From: Kitasatospora indigofera
GTDB lineage: Bacteria > Actinomycetota > Actinomycetes > Streptomycetales > Streptomycetaceae
Assembly (NCBI RefSeq): GCF_014655955.1
Contig: NZ_BNBO01000050.1
Coordinates: 1 to 64,000, forward strand
Reading direction: 5' to 3'
Length of the DNA stretch: 64,000 bases
The position numbers and the translations under genes were made by a program. This document shows positions 33,478 through 42,101 of the stretch, in pieces (position 1 is the first letter of the stretch; each line of letters starts with the position of its first letter). The notes beneath the pieces are model-generated. The model was given only the letters and a program-made list of their open reading frames with translations. It ran no database searches and was not told where the DNA came from.

Positions 33478-33647
33478 TCAGTCGTCCGCCTGGACGAGCG
33501 TCCGGGGGCGCATCAGGTCGTCGTCCCCGTGTTCGGGCATGTGGCAGTGGTGGACGTACCTCGCGGGGAGTTCGGTACCGCTGCCAGGGACGGAGGCGAC
33601 CGGCTCCGTCGGCGGGCCGAACCGGGTGACGTACCCTCGGCCGGCGT
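33478..33647 (-). pseudogene. C-terminal remnant of a multicopper oxidase
   Basis: About 55 codons end in TGA at 33478. They read GYVTRFGPPTEPVASVPGSG, then ARYVHHCHMPEHGDDDLMRP and TLVQADD. HCHMPEHGDDDLM is the C-terminal copper-binding motif (HCHxxxHxxxxM) of multicopper oxidases: His-Cys-His for the trinuclear and type 1 sites, and the axial Met. The rest of the enzyme (normally more than 400 residues) is gone; the fragment begins immediately after the stop of the LysR gene. This marks a deletion junction. Confidence 0.82.
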
Positions 33648-34550
33648 TCAGCTGCCTGCGGGCGACTCCGCCGAGGCCTGCAGCAGCAGGTCGCGCAGGG
33701 CGACGGCGGCGTCCGAGGGCTCGGCGGGGGTGAGGACGACCTGGTCGGCGGTGGTCGAAGGGCCGGCCAGGGGGATGACGCGCAGACCGGGCGGCTCGTG
33801 GTCGAGGGCGGACTCGACGGTGATGCCGATGCCCGTGCCCGCGGCGACATGGGCGGCGATGGCGTGCACGCTGTCGGCGGTCCTGATGATCCGCAGGTCG
33901 GCCCCGCCGATCCGGAAGGCGGACAGGAGGCGGTCGCAGAGGCCGCTGTTGATCTGGTGCGGCCAGGTCAGCAGGTCCGCGGTGGAGAGTTCGGACGCGC
34001 TCAGCTCGGCGTGCCCGGCCAGGGGGTGGGCCGCGGGCACCAGCGCCATGAACCGCTCGGTGGACAGCACCCTCGCCCGTACGCCGGTGACCCCGTCGGT
34101 CGCCCAGCCGATGCCCAGCCCGATCGTCTCCGCCCGCAGGGCGGTGAGCTGGGCCGCGGTCGGCATGGTCTCCGGCACGATCGTCACCTCGGGGAACCGG
34201 TCGCGCAGTTGCGGCAGGCAGCGCAACAGCAGCTGGTGGCCGGTGTATTCGGCGTGCGCGACCACGAGGGTGGTGCGGGTGCCCCCACCGGCGGCCAGGG
34301 ATCGCCCGCGCTGCTGGAACCGGCGCAACTGGGCCAGCGCGGCGTGCGCGTCCGGCAGCAGCGCCTCACCCAGGCCGGTCAACGACACCCGGCGGCTGGT
34401 GCGGTGGAACAGCCGCCCGCCCAGCGTGCTCTCCAGCCGCCTGACGGCGTCGCTGACGGTGGGCTGCCCCCGGTGCAGGCGCTCGGCGGCGCGGCCGAAG
34501 TGAAGCTCCTCCGCGACCGCGACGAAGGCTTCCAGTTCCATCCTGTCCAC
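33648..34550 (-). CDS. LysR-family regulator
   Basis: A 300-residue LysR-type regulator. The helix-turn-helix is MELEAFVAVAEELHFGRAAE, then RLHRGQPTVSDAVRRLESTL, and the effector domain spans about residues 92-290. The start is GTG 34550 or ATG 34541. A -10-like TAGGCT lies 6 nt before the GTG, which would make a leaderless mRNA. It is divergent from a flavodoxin-like gene and separated from it by a perfect inverted repeat of LysR type, so it likely regulates that gene. Its 3' end is fused to the multicopper-oxidase remnant. Confidence 0.9.
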   Translation of the reverse strand: MDRMELEAFVAVAEELHFGRAAERLHRGQPTVSDAVRRLESTLGGRLFHRTSRRVSLTGLGEALLPDAHAALAQLRRFQQRGRSLAAGGGTRTTLVVAHAEYTGHQLLLRCLPQLRDRFPEVTIVPETMPTAAQLTALRAETIGLGIGWATDGVTGVRARVLSTERFMALVPAAHPLAGHAELSASELSTADLLTWPHQINSGLCDRLLSAFRIGGADLRIIRTADSVHAIAAHVAAGTGIGITVESALDHEPPGLRVIPLAGPSTTADQVVLTPAEPSDAAVALRDLLLQASAESPAGS

Positions 34551-34581
34551 CCGGCCAGCCTACGGCCTGTCCCGGCACGAT

Positions 34582-34600
34582 CGATCGGTACGACCGATCG
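34582..34600. promoter_or_regulatory. Candidate LysR operator (perfect inverted repeat)
   Basis: CGATCGGT-ACG-ACCGATCG is a perfect 8-bp inverted repeat with a 3-bp spacer. It contains an ATC-N9-GAT (T-N11-A class) arrangement, the hallmark of LysR binding sites, and lies between the LysR gene and the flavodoxin-like gene. Confidence 0.65.
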
Positions 34601-34694
34601 CTGTGCGCCGAAGTTCGCCGTTGATGCCCTGCCCCGGGCGGAGTGTGATGGCTGGACAGCAGGGACCTCCCACGACCGAAGGCAGCGACAAGAC

Positions 34695-35429
34695 ATGACA
34701 TTCGACGAAGCCGGCCATGAGCACGACGTCCCCACGGTCACGGTGACGGTGGTCCACCACTCGGTGCACGGGCACACCCGGGTGCTGGCCGAGCACCTCG
34801 CCGACGGCGCCCGGCTGGTGCCGGGCGCCCGGGTGCACCTCGTCGAGATCAGGCCCGAGGACGTCGTCGCGGGCCGCTGGCACGACGCCGGGGTGCTGGC
34901 GCTGCTCGACCGCTCGGACGCGATCGTGCTCGGCTGCCCGACCCTGATGGGCAGCGTGTCGGCGGTGTTCAAGGCGTTCATGGAGGCGGCGTTCACGCCG
35001 TTCACGACCCAGGCCTGGAAGGACAAGCTGGCCGGCGGGTTCACCATGTCCGCCTCGCAGAGCGGCGACAAGCTGGCCGTCCTGGAGCAACTCGCGGTCT
35101 TCGCCGCGCAGCTGGGCATGCAGTGGATCGGCGTGGGCGACATGCCGGGCAACAACTGGACCGGCGGCACCCGCGACGACCTGAACCGGCTGGGGTCGTG
35201 GCTGGGCCTGATGAGCCAGAGCCACGCCGACCAGGGCCCCGAGCAGGCCGGGTCGCGCGGCGACCTGATCACCGCGCAGCGCTACGGCGAGCGGATCGCC
35301 CGGCTGACCCAGCGCTGGGTCAACGCCGTGCCGTACGAGACCCCCAGGACGACCGAGCACGAGGCCCGCGCCCTGTCCGCCTCCCTCCGGGAGCCGCAGG
35401 ACGCACCGCCGGCGCTGACCGGCGCCTGA
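34695..35429 (+). CDS. Flavodoxin-like NAD(P)H oxidoreductase (WrbA type)
   Basis: A 244-residue FMN-binding flavodoxin-fold protein related to WrbA quinone reductases. The FMN phosphate loop is HHSVHGHTRVLAEHLADGA; LLDRSDAIVLGCPTLMGSVS and GGFTMSASQSGDKLAVLEQL follow. The C-terminal 60 residues extend beyond the usual 200-residue length. It probably reduces quinones or similar electrophiles. It is divergent from a LysR regulator with a T-N11-A operator between them. The ATG at 34695 has only a weak GAAGG 12 nt upstream. Confidence 0.88.
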   Translation: MTFDEAGHEHDVPTVTVTVVHHSVHGHTRVLAEHLADGARLVPGARVHLVEIRPEDVVAGRWHDAGVLALLDRSDAIVLGCPTLMGSVSAVFKAFMEAAFTPFTTQAWKDKLAGGFTMSASQSGDKLAVLEQLAVFAAQLGMQWIGVGDMPGNNWTGGTRDDLNRLGSWLGLMSQSHADQGPEQAGSRGDLITAQRYGERIARLTQRWVNAVPYETPRTTEHEARALSASLREPQDAPPALTGA

Positions 35430-35545
35430 CCTCGCGGACCGCCCGCCGGACGGCCCCGGCCCGGCGGGTACGCCGGCGGCCACCCCGTGAGCGCTCGCCG
35501 GACCGGGGCCGGGCACCGTCATGATCGCGGTACTAGGCTGGCGCC

Positions 35546-36697
35546 ATGACGACGCGCGGGCCCGTACAGGTGAATGTCGACGCGATGATCGAGGACCTCA
35601 GGACCCTCGTCGAGGTCGAGTCCCCGTCGCGCGACCACGAGGCGCTGACGGCGTCGGCCAAGACCGTCGCCGGCGTCGTCGAGAGCCGGCTCGGCGGGCA
35701 CGCCCGCCTGGTGGAGGGGGAGGCCGGGCCGCACGTCCACTGGTCGGGCGGGGGCGAACCGAGGGTGCTGATCCTCGGGCACCACGACACGGTCTTCCCG
35801 CTCGGGACGCTGGCGCGCCGGCCGTTCCGGGTCGAGGGCGGGCACGCCACCGGCCCGGGGGTCTTCGACATGCTCGGCGGCCTGGTGCAGGCCGTGCACG
35901 GGGTGGCGGCGCTCGACGACCGGTCCGGGGTCGAGATCCTGGTGACGGCGGACGAAGAGGTCGGCTCCCGCACCTCCCGCGCCCTGCTGGAGGAGCGCGC
36001 CCTCGCCTGCGGGGCCGTCCTGGTGATGGAGGGAGCGGCCGACGGCGGCGGCCTGAAGACCGGCCGCAAGGGCTGCGGCACCTTCGAGGTGACCGTCACC
36101 GGCCGGGCCTCGCACGCCGGCCTGGAGCCCGCGGCCGGGATCAACGCCCTGGTCGAGGCCGCGCACCAGGTGCTCGCCATCGCGGCGCTGGGCCGCCCCG
36201 AGGCCGGGACCACCGTCACCCCGACCGTCGCCACCGCGGGGACCCTCGACAACGTCGTGCCCGCCGGGGCGACCGTGACCGTCGACGTCCGGGTGGAGAC
36301 GGCCGAGGAGACGGAACGCGTGGAAGCCGCCTTCGCCGCCCTGGCCCCGCACCTGCCGGGGGCGCGGATCACCGTCCGGGGCTCGGTCGGCCGGCCGCCG
36401 ATGCCCGAGTCCGCATCGGCCGGGCTCTTCGCGCTCGCCCGGGAGCTGCACCCGGGCCTGGCGGGCCGGGCGGTCGGCGGCGGCAGCGACGGCAACTTCA
36501 CCGCCGCGCTCGGAGTGCCGACGCTCGACGGGCTGGGCGCGGTCGGCGGCGGCGCCCACGCCGACCACGAGTACCTGGTGGTCGACGCGATGGCCGAACG
36601 GGCGGGCCTGGTCGCCGGGCTGGTGGACGCGATCCGGAACGGCCGGCAGGCCGGGGAGCTCGCGGCCGGCGCCCCGCGGCGGGGCGGCGGCCGGTAA
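35546..36697 (+). CDS. M20-family metallopeptidase (carboxypeptidase G2-like)
   Basis: A 383-residue zinc peptidase, cytoplasmic by sequence. LILGHHDTVFPLG provides the first metal His and catalytic Asp, GPGVFDMLGGLVQAV the bridging Asp (the usual Lys of DMKGG is Leu), VTADEEVGSRTS the catalytic Glu pair, and GGGAHADHEYL the last metal His. KGCGTFEVTVTGRASHAGLE opens the dimerisation domain. A -10 element TAGGCT (35534-35539) sits 6 nt before the ATG, so the mRNA is probably leaderless. Substrates may be gamma- or C-terminal glutamyl peptides, as for carboxypeptidase G2, but this is inferred. Confidence 0.9.
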   Translation: MTTRGPVQVNVDAMIEDLRTLVEVESPSRDHEALTASAKTVAGVVESRLGGHARLVEGEAGPHVHWSGGGEPRVLILGHHDTVFPLGTLARRPFRVEGGHATGPGVFDMLGGLVQAVHGVAALDDRSGVEILVTADEEVGSRTSRALLEERALACGAVLVMEGAADGGGLKTGRKGCGTFEVTVTGRASHAGLEPAAGINALVEAAHQVLAIAALGRPEAGTTVTPTVATAGTLDNVVPAGATVTVDVRVETAEETERVEAAFAALAPHLPGARITVRGSVGRPPMPESASAGLFALARELHPGLAGRAVGGGSDGNFTAALGVPTLDGLGAVGGGAHADHEYLVVDAMAERAGLVAGLVDAIRNGRQAGELAAGAPRRGGGR

Positions 36698-36812
36698 CAG
36701 AACCGGCCCGGAGGCGTCCCGAAGACGTTCCGAATCCCCGGGAACCCGATGCGCCGGTGATCGCGTCACTACGGTGGGTCGCGGTTCCAGTTGTCAGGGG
36801 TGAGGGGACATC

Positions 36813-38060
36813 ATGAATCCGGTCCGAAGAATCACAGCGTTCGCCATGCTCGCGCCCGCCGTCCTGCTGACGGCCTGTGAGGGGAGCGGCGGCGGTGGGG
36901 CGGACGCCGCCCCGAGCACCCGTACCACCGCGACCGGCGCCGCTCCGACGGCCGCGGACTCGCCGTCCGCCGGCGCCCGGAGCACCGGGCCGAGCGCGGC
37001 CGCCGTGCCCTCGGCCGTACCGCTGCCGGCCCTGGTGGACCCGGCCTCGCTGCCGGCCGGCGGCGAGGCCCGCGGGCTGGTCCTCTCGCAGCTGCGGAAC
37101 GAGGGGAAGGCCGACGAGAGCTGCGTCCTGGTCACCATCGGCGCCGACGGCCCGCTCGCCCGGGTCCGGACCTTCGTCATCGGGAACAGCACCACCAGTC
37201 CGCCGGCGAGCTTCATCGGCTGCGCCGACCCGGCCGTCTTCACGGTCGGCTTCACCGGCATGGTCGGCATCGGCCACTACGACTTCAAAACCCCCGTCCA
37301 GAACGGCGACCCGCACATCTCGCTGCTCGGCCAGGGCGGCCCGACCGACCACAAGGACATCTCCGGCCTGCCGGCCGGCCCCGGGAACTACCAGGACACC
37401 CCGGTGGTCGACCCTGCCTCCGGCGACGTCGTCCACTGGAACAAGGCGAAGACCGGCGGCTACCGCCTGCGGGCCGTCCACCCGGACGGCACCGGGGAGC
37501 GCTTCCTGGAGACGCCCGCCGGGGTGAAGGACCTCAACCGCGTCGTGTTCCTCGGCGGCCGGATGGTGAAGAGCGACACGGCCGACCGGGCGGTCGCGAA
37601 TCCCGACGGCTCGCTCGCCGCCTTCGTCGACGACAACCGCAAGCTGCGCGTGGGGCCGGTGGCCACGCTGGAGACCAACCCCGTCGCGGTGTCCGACGGC
37701 GGCAGGATGCTCAACCCGAAGGCGTTCGTCGGGACCAACCAGGTCCTCAGCGTCAGCGGCAACGAGATCTCCCTGGCGACCCTCGACGTCTCCGACCCCG
37801 CCGCGCCGCGCTTCACCCTGCGCGCGATCGCTGATGTCCCGCCGGCGCTCAGCGGCGCCCGGGGAGCCCAGGACGAGACCTTCGTGATCAGCCGCGGCGA
37901 GAACGCGGCCTACACCACGATGAATCTGAGCGCCGACAAGCTCGGGAACCCCAGGCGCGTGGTGGTGCTGCGGATCGACCTCGCCACCGGCGCCCTGAAG
38001 GTGGTCGCCCTGCTGAAGGTCGACGGCAGCGGGTTCGCCCCGCTGGCGTACGTCGGGTAG
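36813..38060 (+). CDS. Putative lipoprotein, TolB/PD40-like
   Basis: A 415-residue exported lipoprotein. The signal peptide MNPVRRITAFAMLAPAVLLT ends in a lipobox with Cys22. A Ser/Thr/Ala-rich linker (residues 28-70) is followed by a beta-rich domain with YRLRAVHPDGTGERFLETPA, VANPDGSLAAFVDDNR and VLSVSGNEISLATLDVSDPA, resembling TolB-like beta-propeller repeats. The function is unknown; a ligand-binding or surface role is likely. GAGGGGAC about 3-4 nt before the ATG marks the start. There is no operon partner, and the next gene begins 160 bp later. Confidence 0.83.
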   Translation: MNPVRRITAFAMLAPAVLLTACEGSGGGGADAAPSTRTTATGAAPTAADSPSAGARSTGPSAAAVPSAVPLPALVDPASLPAGGEARGLVLSQLRNEGKADESCVLVTIGADGPLARVRTFVIGNSTTSPPASFIGCADPAVFTVGFTGMVGIGHYDFKTPVQNGDPHISLLGQGGPTDHKDISGLPAGPGNYQDTPVVDPASGDVVHWNKAKTGGYRLRAVHPDGTGERFLETPAGVKDLNRVVFLGGRMVKSDTADRAVANPDGSLAAFVDDNRKLRVGPVATLETNPVAVSDGGRMLNPKAFVGTNQVLSVSGNEISLATLDVSDPAAPRFTLRAIADVPPALSGARGAQDETFVISRGENAAYTTMNLSADKLGNPRRVVVLRIDLATGALKVVALLKVDGSGFAPLAYVG

Positions 38061-38220
38061 GTCCGGTCCGGCGGACCCGGAGGAGTCCCGGCCGGGGGCC
38101 GGGGCTCCTCCGATCCCCGGCGCGGGGCCGGTGAACCGGGGCGGGGGTAGGTGTTCGGGCCGGGCCGGACGGGCGGTAGGCTGCGGCGCTCCACGTTCTT
38201 GATCAATTGGGGGAGAAGCC

Positions 38221-39687
38221 GTGAGCAACGTCCACCAGGAACCTCCGCCCGAGGCCCCGGGCCCGCCCGGAGCGCCGGGCGCGCCGGGCTGGTGGCCCGG
38301 ACCGCAGGGTTGGCCGCCGTACGTTCCCGCCGCCCCGCAGCCCGGGGTGATCCCGCTGCGCCCGCTCGGACTGGGCGACATCCTCCGCGCCGTCGTCGCC
38401 GTGATCCGCCGGTACGGCACGGTCCTCTACCGCCAGTTGCTCGGGGCGACCGTCGGGGCCCTGCTGGTCGTACCGGCCTACGCCGTCTTCGCCGACGCGG
38501 CGCTGTCCGGGCTCATCCGGGACACCCAGGCGGACCCGGACCACACGCCGACCGGTGGCCAGGTGGCCGCGCTGATCGGGGTGGCCGGCGGCGGCTACCT
38601 GCTGCTCCTCGGCTTCGCCCTGGCGATCCAGGTCATCGCGACGGCCACCAGCACGAAGCTGGTGCAGCACGCGGTGCTCGGCCGCCCGGTGAGCGCCCGC
38701 CGGCTGGCCGCCGAGGCGCGCCCGTACCTGTGGCGGGTCTGCGGCTCCTTCGTGCTGCTGGCGCTCGGGGTCGCCGCCGTGATGGTGGTCGGCCTGCTGC
38801 CGGCCGCGATCGCCGGCCTGGCCGGCGCCGGGCCGTTCTCCCTGATGCTGCTCCCGCTGGCGGCTCTCGCCGCCGGCGCGGGAGTGTACGCGCAGGTCAG
38901 GCTGGTGCTGCAGATGCCCGTCCTGATCATGGAGGACGCCCGGCCGGCGGCCGCCGTCCGGCGGGCCTGGCGGCTCAACGAGGGTGCCTGGTGGCGCAGT
39001 CTGGGCATCCCGTACCTGGTCGGCATGATCGGCTCGGCAGCGGCCCAGATCCTGATGGCGCCGTTCTTCTTCCTCGGCTTCGTGCTGATGATCGTCTTCG
39101 GCGGGACCTCGGCGGACGGTACCTGGGAGCCCGGCCCCACCTCGCTGATCGCCCTGTCGGCGTGCCTGCTCGCGGGCCTGCTGGTGGCGGTCGTGGTCGG
39201 CGCGCCGCTGGCGCCGCTGACCCATGCACTGCTGTACGTCGACCAGCGGATCCGCCGGGAGGGCCTGGACATCGCCCTGGCGCAGGCCGCCGGCCTTCAC
39301 CCCGGCCCGGCCGCTCCCGGTCCGGCCGCTCCCGTCCCGGCCCAGGCCGGGCCCCCGGAGGCCGGCGCGGCGCAGCCGCCCACCGGGGCTCCGGGTACGG
39401 GTCAGGCGGGCGCGGCCCCGGAGGCCGTTGCACCGGAGGCCGTTGCCCCGGACAGCGCCGGATCGGACGTCGCCGCCCGGGACAGTGCCGGGCCCGACCT
39501 CGCCAAGCGGCCCGGCCCGGTCGTCCCGGCTCAGGGCCAGGGCCAGGACGAGCCCCAGGGCCAGGGCCAGGGCCAGGACGAGAGTCAGGGCCAGGGCCAG
39601 GGCGAGGACCAGAGCCAGGGCCAGGGCCCCGGGACGCCCACCGCCGAACGGCCCGACCCGGAGGCGAACGGCCCGGCCCGGACCTGA
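38221..39687 (+). CDS. Integral membrane protein with low-complexity tails
   Basis: A 488-residue membrane protein resembling the DUF7847-type group. A Pro/Gly N-terminus (residues 1-40) is followed by LRPLGLGDILRAVVAVIRR, then six or seven hydrophobic helices between residues 70 and 345 and a polar loop VLIMEDARPAAAVRRAWRLN. From residue 360 the tail is Ala/Pro-rich and then turns into Gly-Gln repeats (QGQGQDEPQGQ), encoded by CAGGGC hexamers at 39535-39625. The start is GTG 38221 with GGGGGAG upstream. The function is unknown; relatives are often annotated as membrane domain of glycerophosphodiesterase. Confidence 0.82.
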   Translation: MSNVHQEPPPEAPGPPGAPGAPGWWPGPQGWPPYVPAAPQPGVIPLRPLGLGDILRAVVAVIRRYGTVLYRQLLGATVGALLVVPAYAVFADAALSGLIRDTQADPDHTPTGGQVAALIGVAGGGYLLLLGFALAIQVIATATSTKLVQHAVLGRPVSARRLAAEARPYLWRVCGSFVLLALGVAAVMVVGLLPAAIAGLAGAGPFSLMLLPLAALAAGAGVYAQVRLVLQMPVLIMEDARPAAAVRRAWRLNEGAWWRSLGIPYLVGMIGSAAAQILMAPFFFLGFVLMIVFGGTSADGTWEPGPTSLIALSACLLAGLLVAVVVGAPLAPLTHALLYVDQRIRREGLDIALAQAAGLHPGPAAPGPAAPVPAQAGPPEAGAAQPPTGAPGTGQAGAAPEAVAPEAVAPDSAGSDVAARDSAGPDLAKRPGPVVPAQGQGQDEPQGQGQGQDESQGQGQGEDQSQGQGPGTPTAERPDPEANGPART

Positions 39688-39854
39688 TCCGGTCCGGAGG
39701 CCAGGCCCCACCCGGTCACCGCTGCAAGGTTTCTGTCACCGGGTCACCCGGTCCGTGCCCGCCACCCCGCCCGGGGCGGCGGGCACGGGCGTGCCGGCGG
39801 CCGGCGCCGAGGTCCGGGACCGTCGCCCCGGCACTCCGAACTAGAGTCTTGATC

Positions 39855-40769
39855 ATGATGTTCTTCAGGTCGAAGAAGACCGCCGCCCCTCACGACCCGC
39901 ACCTGCCCGCCCTGACCGTCGACGAGGCCGAGCGCCTGCGCGAGCTGGTCCGCCACGAACTCGCCCGCAGGGGAGTCGCCGTGACGGTCGCCGGCGACAC
40001 CGTGCACGCGCCCCAGGGCACCAACTCCCTGTTCAACCTGGCCGAGACGTGCCGCCGCTCCGACCCGCGGAGCTGGCCCCAGCTGGTGGAGCAGCACTTC
40101 GGCGCGCTGGCGAACGCCGGCCGGACGATGGACGACGGCGCCGCCCAACTCCTGCGCGGCGCCTACCTGCGGCTCGTCCCGGACGACTCCCTCCCGCCCG
40201 AGGCGCTGGCCGACTCCTTCCGCTACGCCCGCCCGGTCGCCACCGGACTGCTGGAGGCCCTCGCGCTGGACCTCCCGGACTCCGTCCGGCTCCTCACCGA
40301 CCAGGACGTCGCCCGGGCCGGCCTCGACGCGCTGCGCACCGCCGGGCGGGCCAACCTGCTCGCCGAGCCCGCCGAGCACGAGGTGATAGCCACCCCGAGT
40401 GGCGCCACCCTGCACAGCGTCTCCGGTCCGTCGCTGTTCGTCGCCAGCAAGGCCCTGGTCCTGGCGGACCTGGTCCGCTCGCTGACCGGACGTGAAGTAC
40501 CGGAGCACGGCGTGCTGTTCACCGTGCCCAGCCGCCACCTCCTGGTGTTCCACCCGGTGGCCGACCGGCACGCGGTCGGCGCGGTCAACGACCTGGCGGC
40601 CTTCGGGCTCGGCGCCCACCAGGACAACCCCGGCCCGCTCTCGCCCCGCCTGTACTGGTGGCACCAGGGCGCCGTGACCTGCCTGACCCGGATCGACGAG
40701 GTGACCCGGACCTTCTCCATCGCCGCGCCGGACGAGCTGATGACCGCCCTGCGCGCCCTGAGCGCCTGA
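39855..40769 (+). CDS. Hypothetical protein (DUF1444-like)
   Basis: A 304-residue soluble protein I cannot name with confidence. It starts MMFFRSKKTAAPHDPHLPAL and has an alpha/beta mix: LRELVRHELARRGVAVTVAG, then TNSLFNLAETCRR, LFVASKALVLADLVRSLTG and GVLFTVPSRHLLVFHPVAD. The shape recalls DUF1444-type proteins. A -10 box TAGAGT (39842-39847) ends 7 nt before the ATG, so the gene is probably leaderless. Codon use matches its neighbours. No operon is visible. Confidence 0.75.
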   Translation: MMFFRSKKTAAPHDPHLPALTVDEAERLRELVRHELARRGVAVTVAGDTVHAPQGTNSLFNLAETCRRSDPRSWPQLVEQHFGALANAGRTMDDGAAQLLRGAYLRLVPDDSLPPEALADSFRYARPVATGLLEALALDLPDSVRLLTDQDVARAGLDALRTAGRANLLAEPAEHEVIATPSGATLHSVSGPSLFVASKALVLADLVRSLTGREVPEHGVLFTVPSRHLLVFHPVADRHAVGAVNDLAAFGLGAHQDNPGPLSPRLYWWHQGAVTCLTRIDEVTRTFSIAAPDELMTALRALSA

Positions 40770-40891
40770 CGGCCCGGGGCAGGCACCGTACCGGCCCGGG
40801 GCGGGCCCGCCGGGGGGACGGCCGGGGGCCCGCCCGCCGCCCGGCCGGCCGTACCGTCCGAACGGGCGGCCGCACCGCTCCCGAGGGGGCC

Positions 40892-41812
40892 TCAGCCCTG
40901 TCGTTCGCGCAGCTCCGCCGCGTCCGGCGGATTCGCCCCGGCCCGGGACACGGTGACGGCGGCGGCCAGCGCGGCCTGCGCCAGGACCTCCGCCAGCGCC
41001 GGCCCGTCCAGGGCGGCGAGGGCCGCCCGGGCCGGGGCGCCGAGCAGCGAGCGGGCGGCCAGGGCGTCCAGGGTCGCGGACATGAACGAGTCGCCGGCGC
41101 CGACCGTGTCCACCACCGTGGTCCGGACGGCCGGGCGGGCCACCTCGGCGGACCGGGTGAACCCCACCGCGCCGTCACCGCCGCGGGTCACCACGACCAC
41201 CGCCGGCCCGGCCGCCAGCCAGCGGGCCGCCACCCGCTCGACCGGCTCGCCCGGGTACAGCCAGGCCAGGTCCTCGTCACTGGCCTTCACCAGGTCGCTG
41301 AGCGCCACGCAGCGCTCGACCCGGGCCAGGGCCCCGGCCCGGTCCCCCGACAGGGCGGGCCTGATGTTCGGGTCGTAGCTCACCGAGGCGTCCGCCCCAA
41401 GCCGCTCCGCCAGCGCCACCACGGTCGCCGCGCCTGGCTCCCGGACGGCGGCCACCGATCCCAGGTGCACGTGCCGCGGCGCGGCCGGCGGCTCCACCGC
41501 CCGCAGGGTCCAGTCGAAGTCGAAGGCGTACGAGGCCCGGCCCTCCCCGTCGAGGCTGACGACCGCCGTGGGCGTCCGCACCTCCGGCCGTCCGTCCGTC
41601 AGCACCCGGACGCCCGCCGAACGCAGGTGGGCGCCGATCAGCGCGCCCATCGGGTCCCGGCCCAACTGGGTCAGCAGCGTCACCGGCCGGCCGAGCCGGG
41701 CCAGCCCGTACGCGACGTTGGCGGGGCTGCCGCCCGGGTGCGCGACGTCGGCCCGGCCGGGCACGCGGACGATGTCGGCGACGCACTCGCCGATCACCAG
41801 GAAGTCGGTCAT
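40892..41812 (-). CDS. PfkB-family carbohydrate kinase (fructokinase-like)
   Basis: A 306-residue ribokinase-fold sugar kinase. It begins MTDFLVIGECVADIVRVPGR, with the first signature AHPGGSPANVAYGLARLG (di-Gly substrate motif) and the second VDTVGAGDSFMSATLDALA containing the catalytic Asp of GAGD. FLVIGECVADIV and ASDEDLAWLYPGEP match fructokinase-like members. It phosphorylates a sugar such as fructose using ATP; the exact sugar is unknown. GGAG 9 nt before the ATG gives the start. No transporter or sugar gene is adjacent. Confidence 0.92.
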   Translation of the reverse strand: MTDFLVIGECVADIVRVPGRADVAHPGGSPANVAYGLARLGRPVTLLTQLGRDPMGALIGAHLRSAGVRVLTDGRPEVRTPTAVVSLDGEGRASYAFDFDWTLRAVEPPAAPRHVHLGSVAAVREPGAATVVALAERLGADASVSYDPNIRPALSGDRAGALARVERCVALSDLVKASDEDLAWLYPGEPVERVAARWLAAGPAVVVVTRGGDGAVGFTRSAEVARPAVRTTVVDTVGAGDSFMSATLDALAARSLLGAPARAALAALDGPALAEVLAQAALAAAVTVSRAGANPPDAAELRERQG

Positions 41813-42101
41813 CTGCTCGAACTCCGGAGGCGGTGGGGCGGGCCGTCCCGAGGACGTCCCGGGGGAGCGGGTGAGGGGCGCGGGCGGGTGTCCGGCCGCG
41901 GGCCGGGAGCCCGCGGGCGCCGGCCGCCGCGGCGGCCGCCCCCGGACAGGGTAGGCGCCCGGGCCCACGCCCGGCCGCACGCCCGGTACCGTCCCGGGCG
42001 CGGTAGGGCCCGAGCCCGGTACTCCCGCACGCCGGCGGGCGGTCCGGCGCTACCGTGGGGCGGAGCAGGTCTGTTGAGCACAGGGGAAGGTCTGGCCGCT
42101 G

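Noticed and set aside
39535..39625. CAGGGC hexamers as a noncoding satellite or CRISPR-like array
   Set aside because: They are in frame inside the membrane-protein gene and encode a Gly-Gln tail; there are no spacers.
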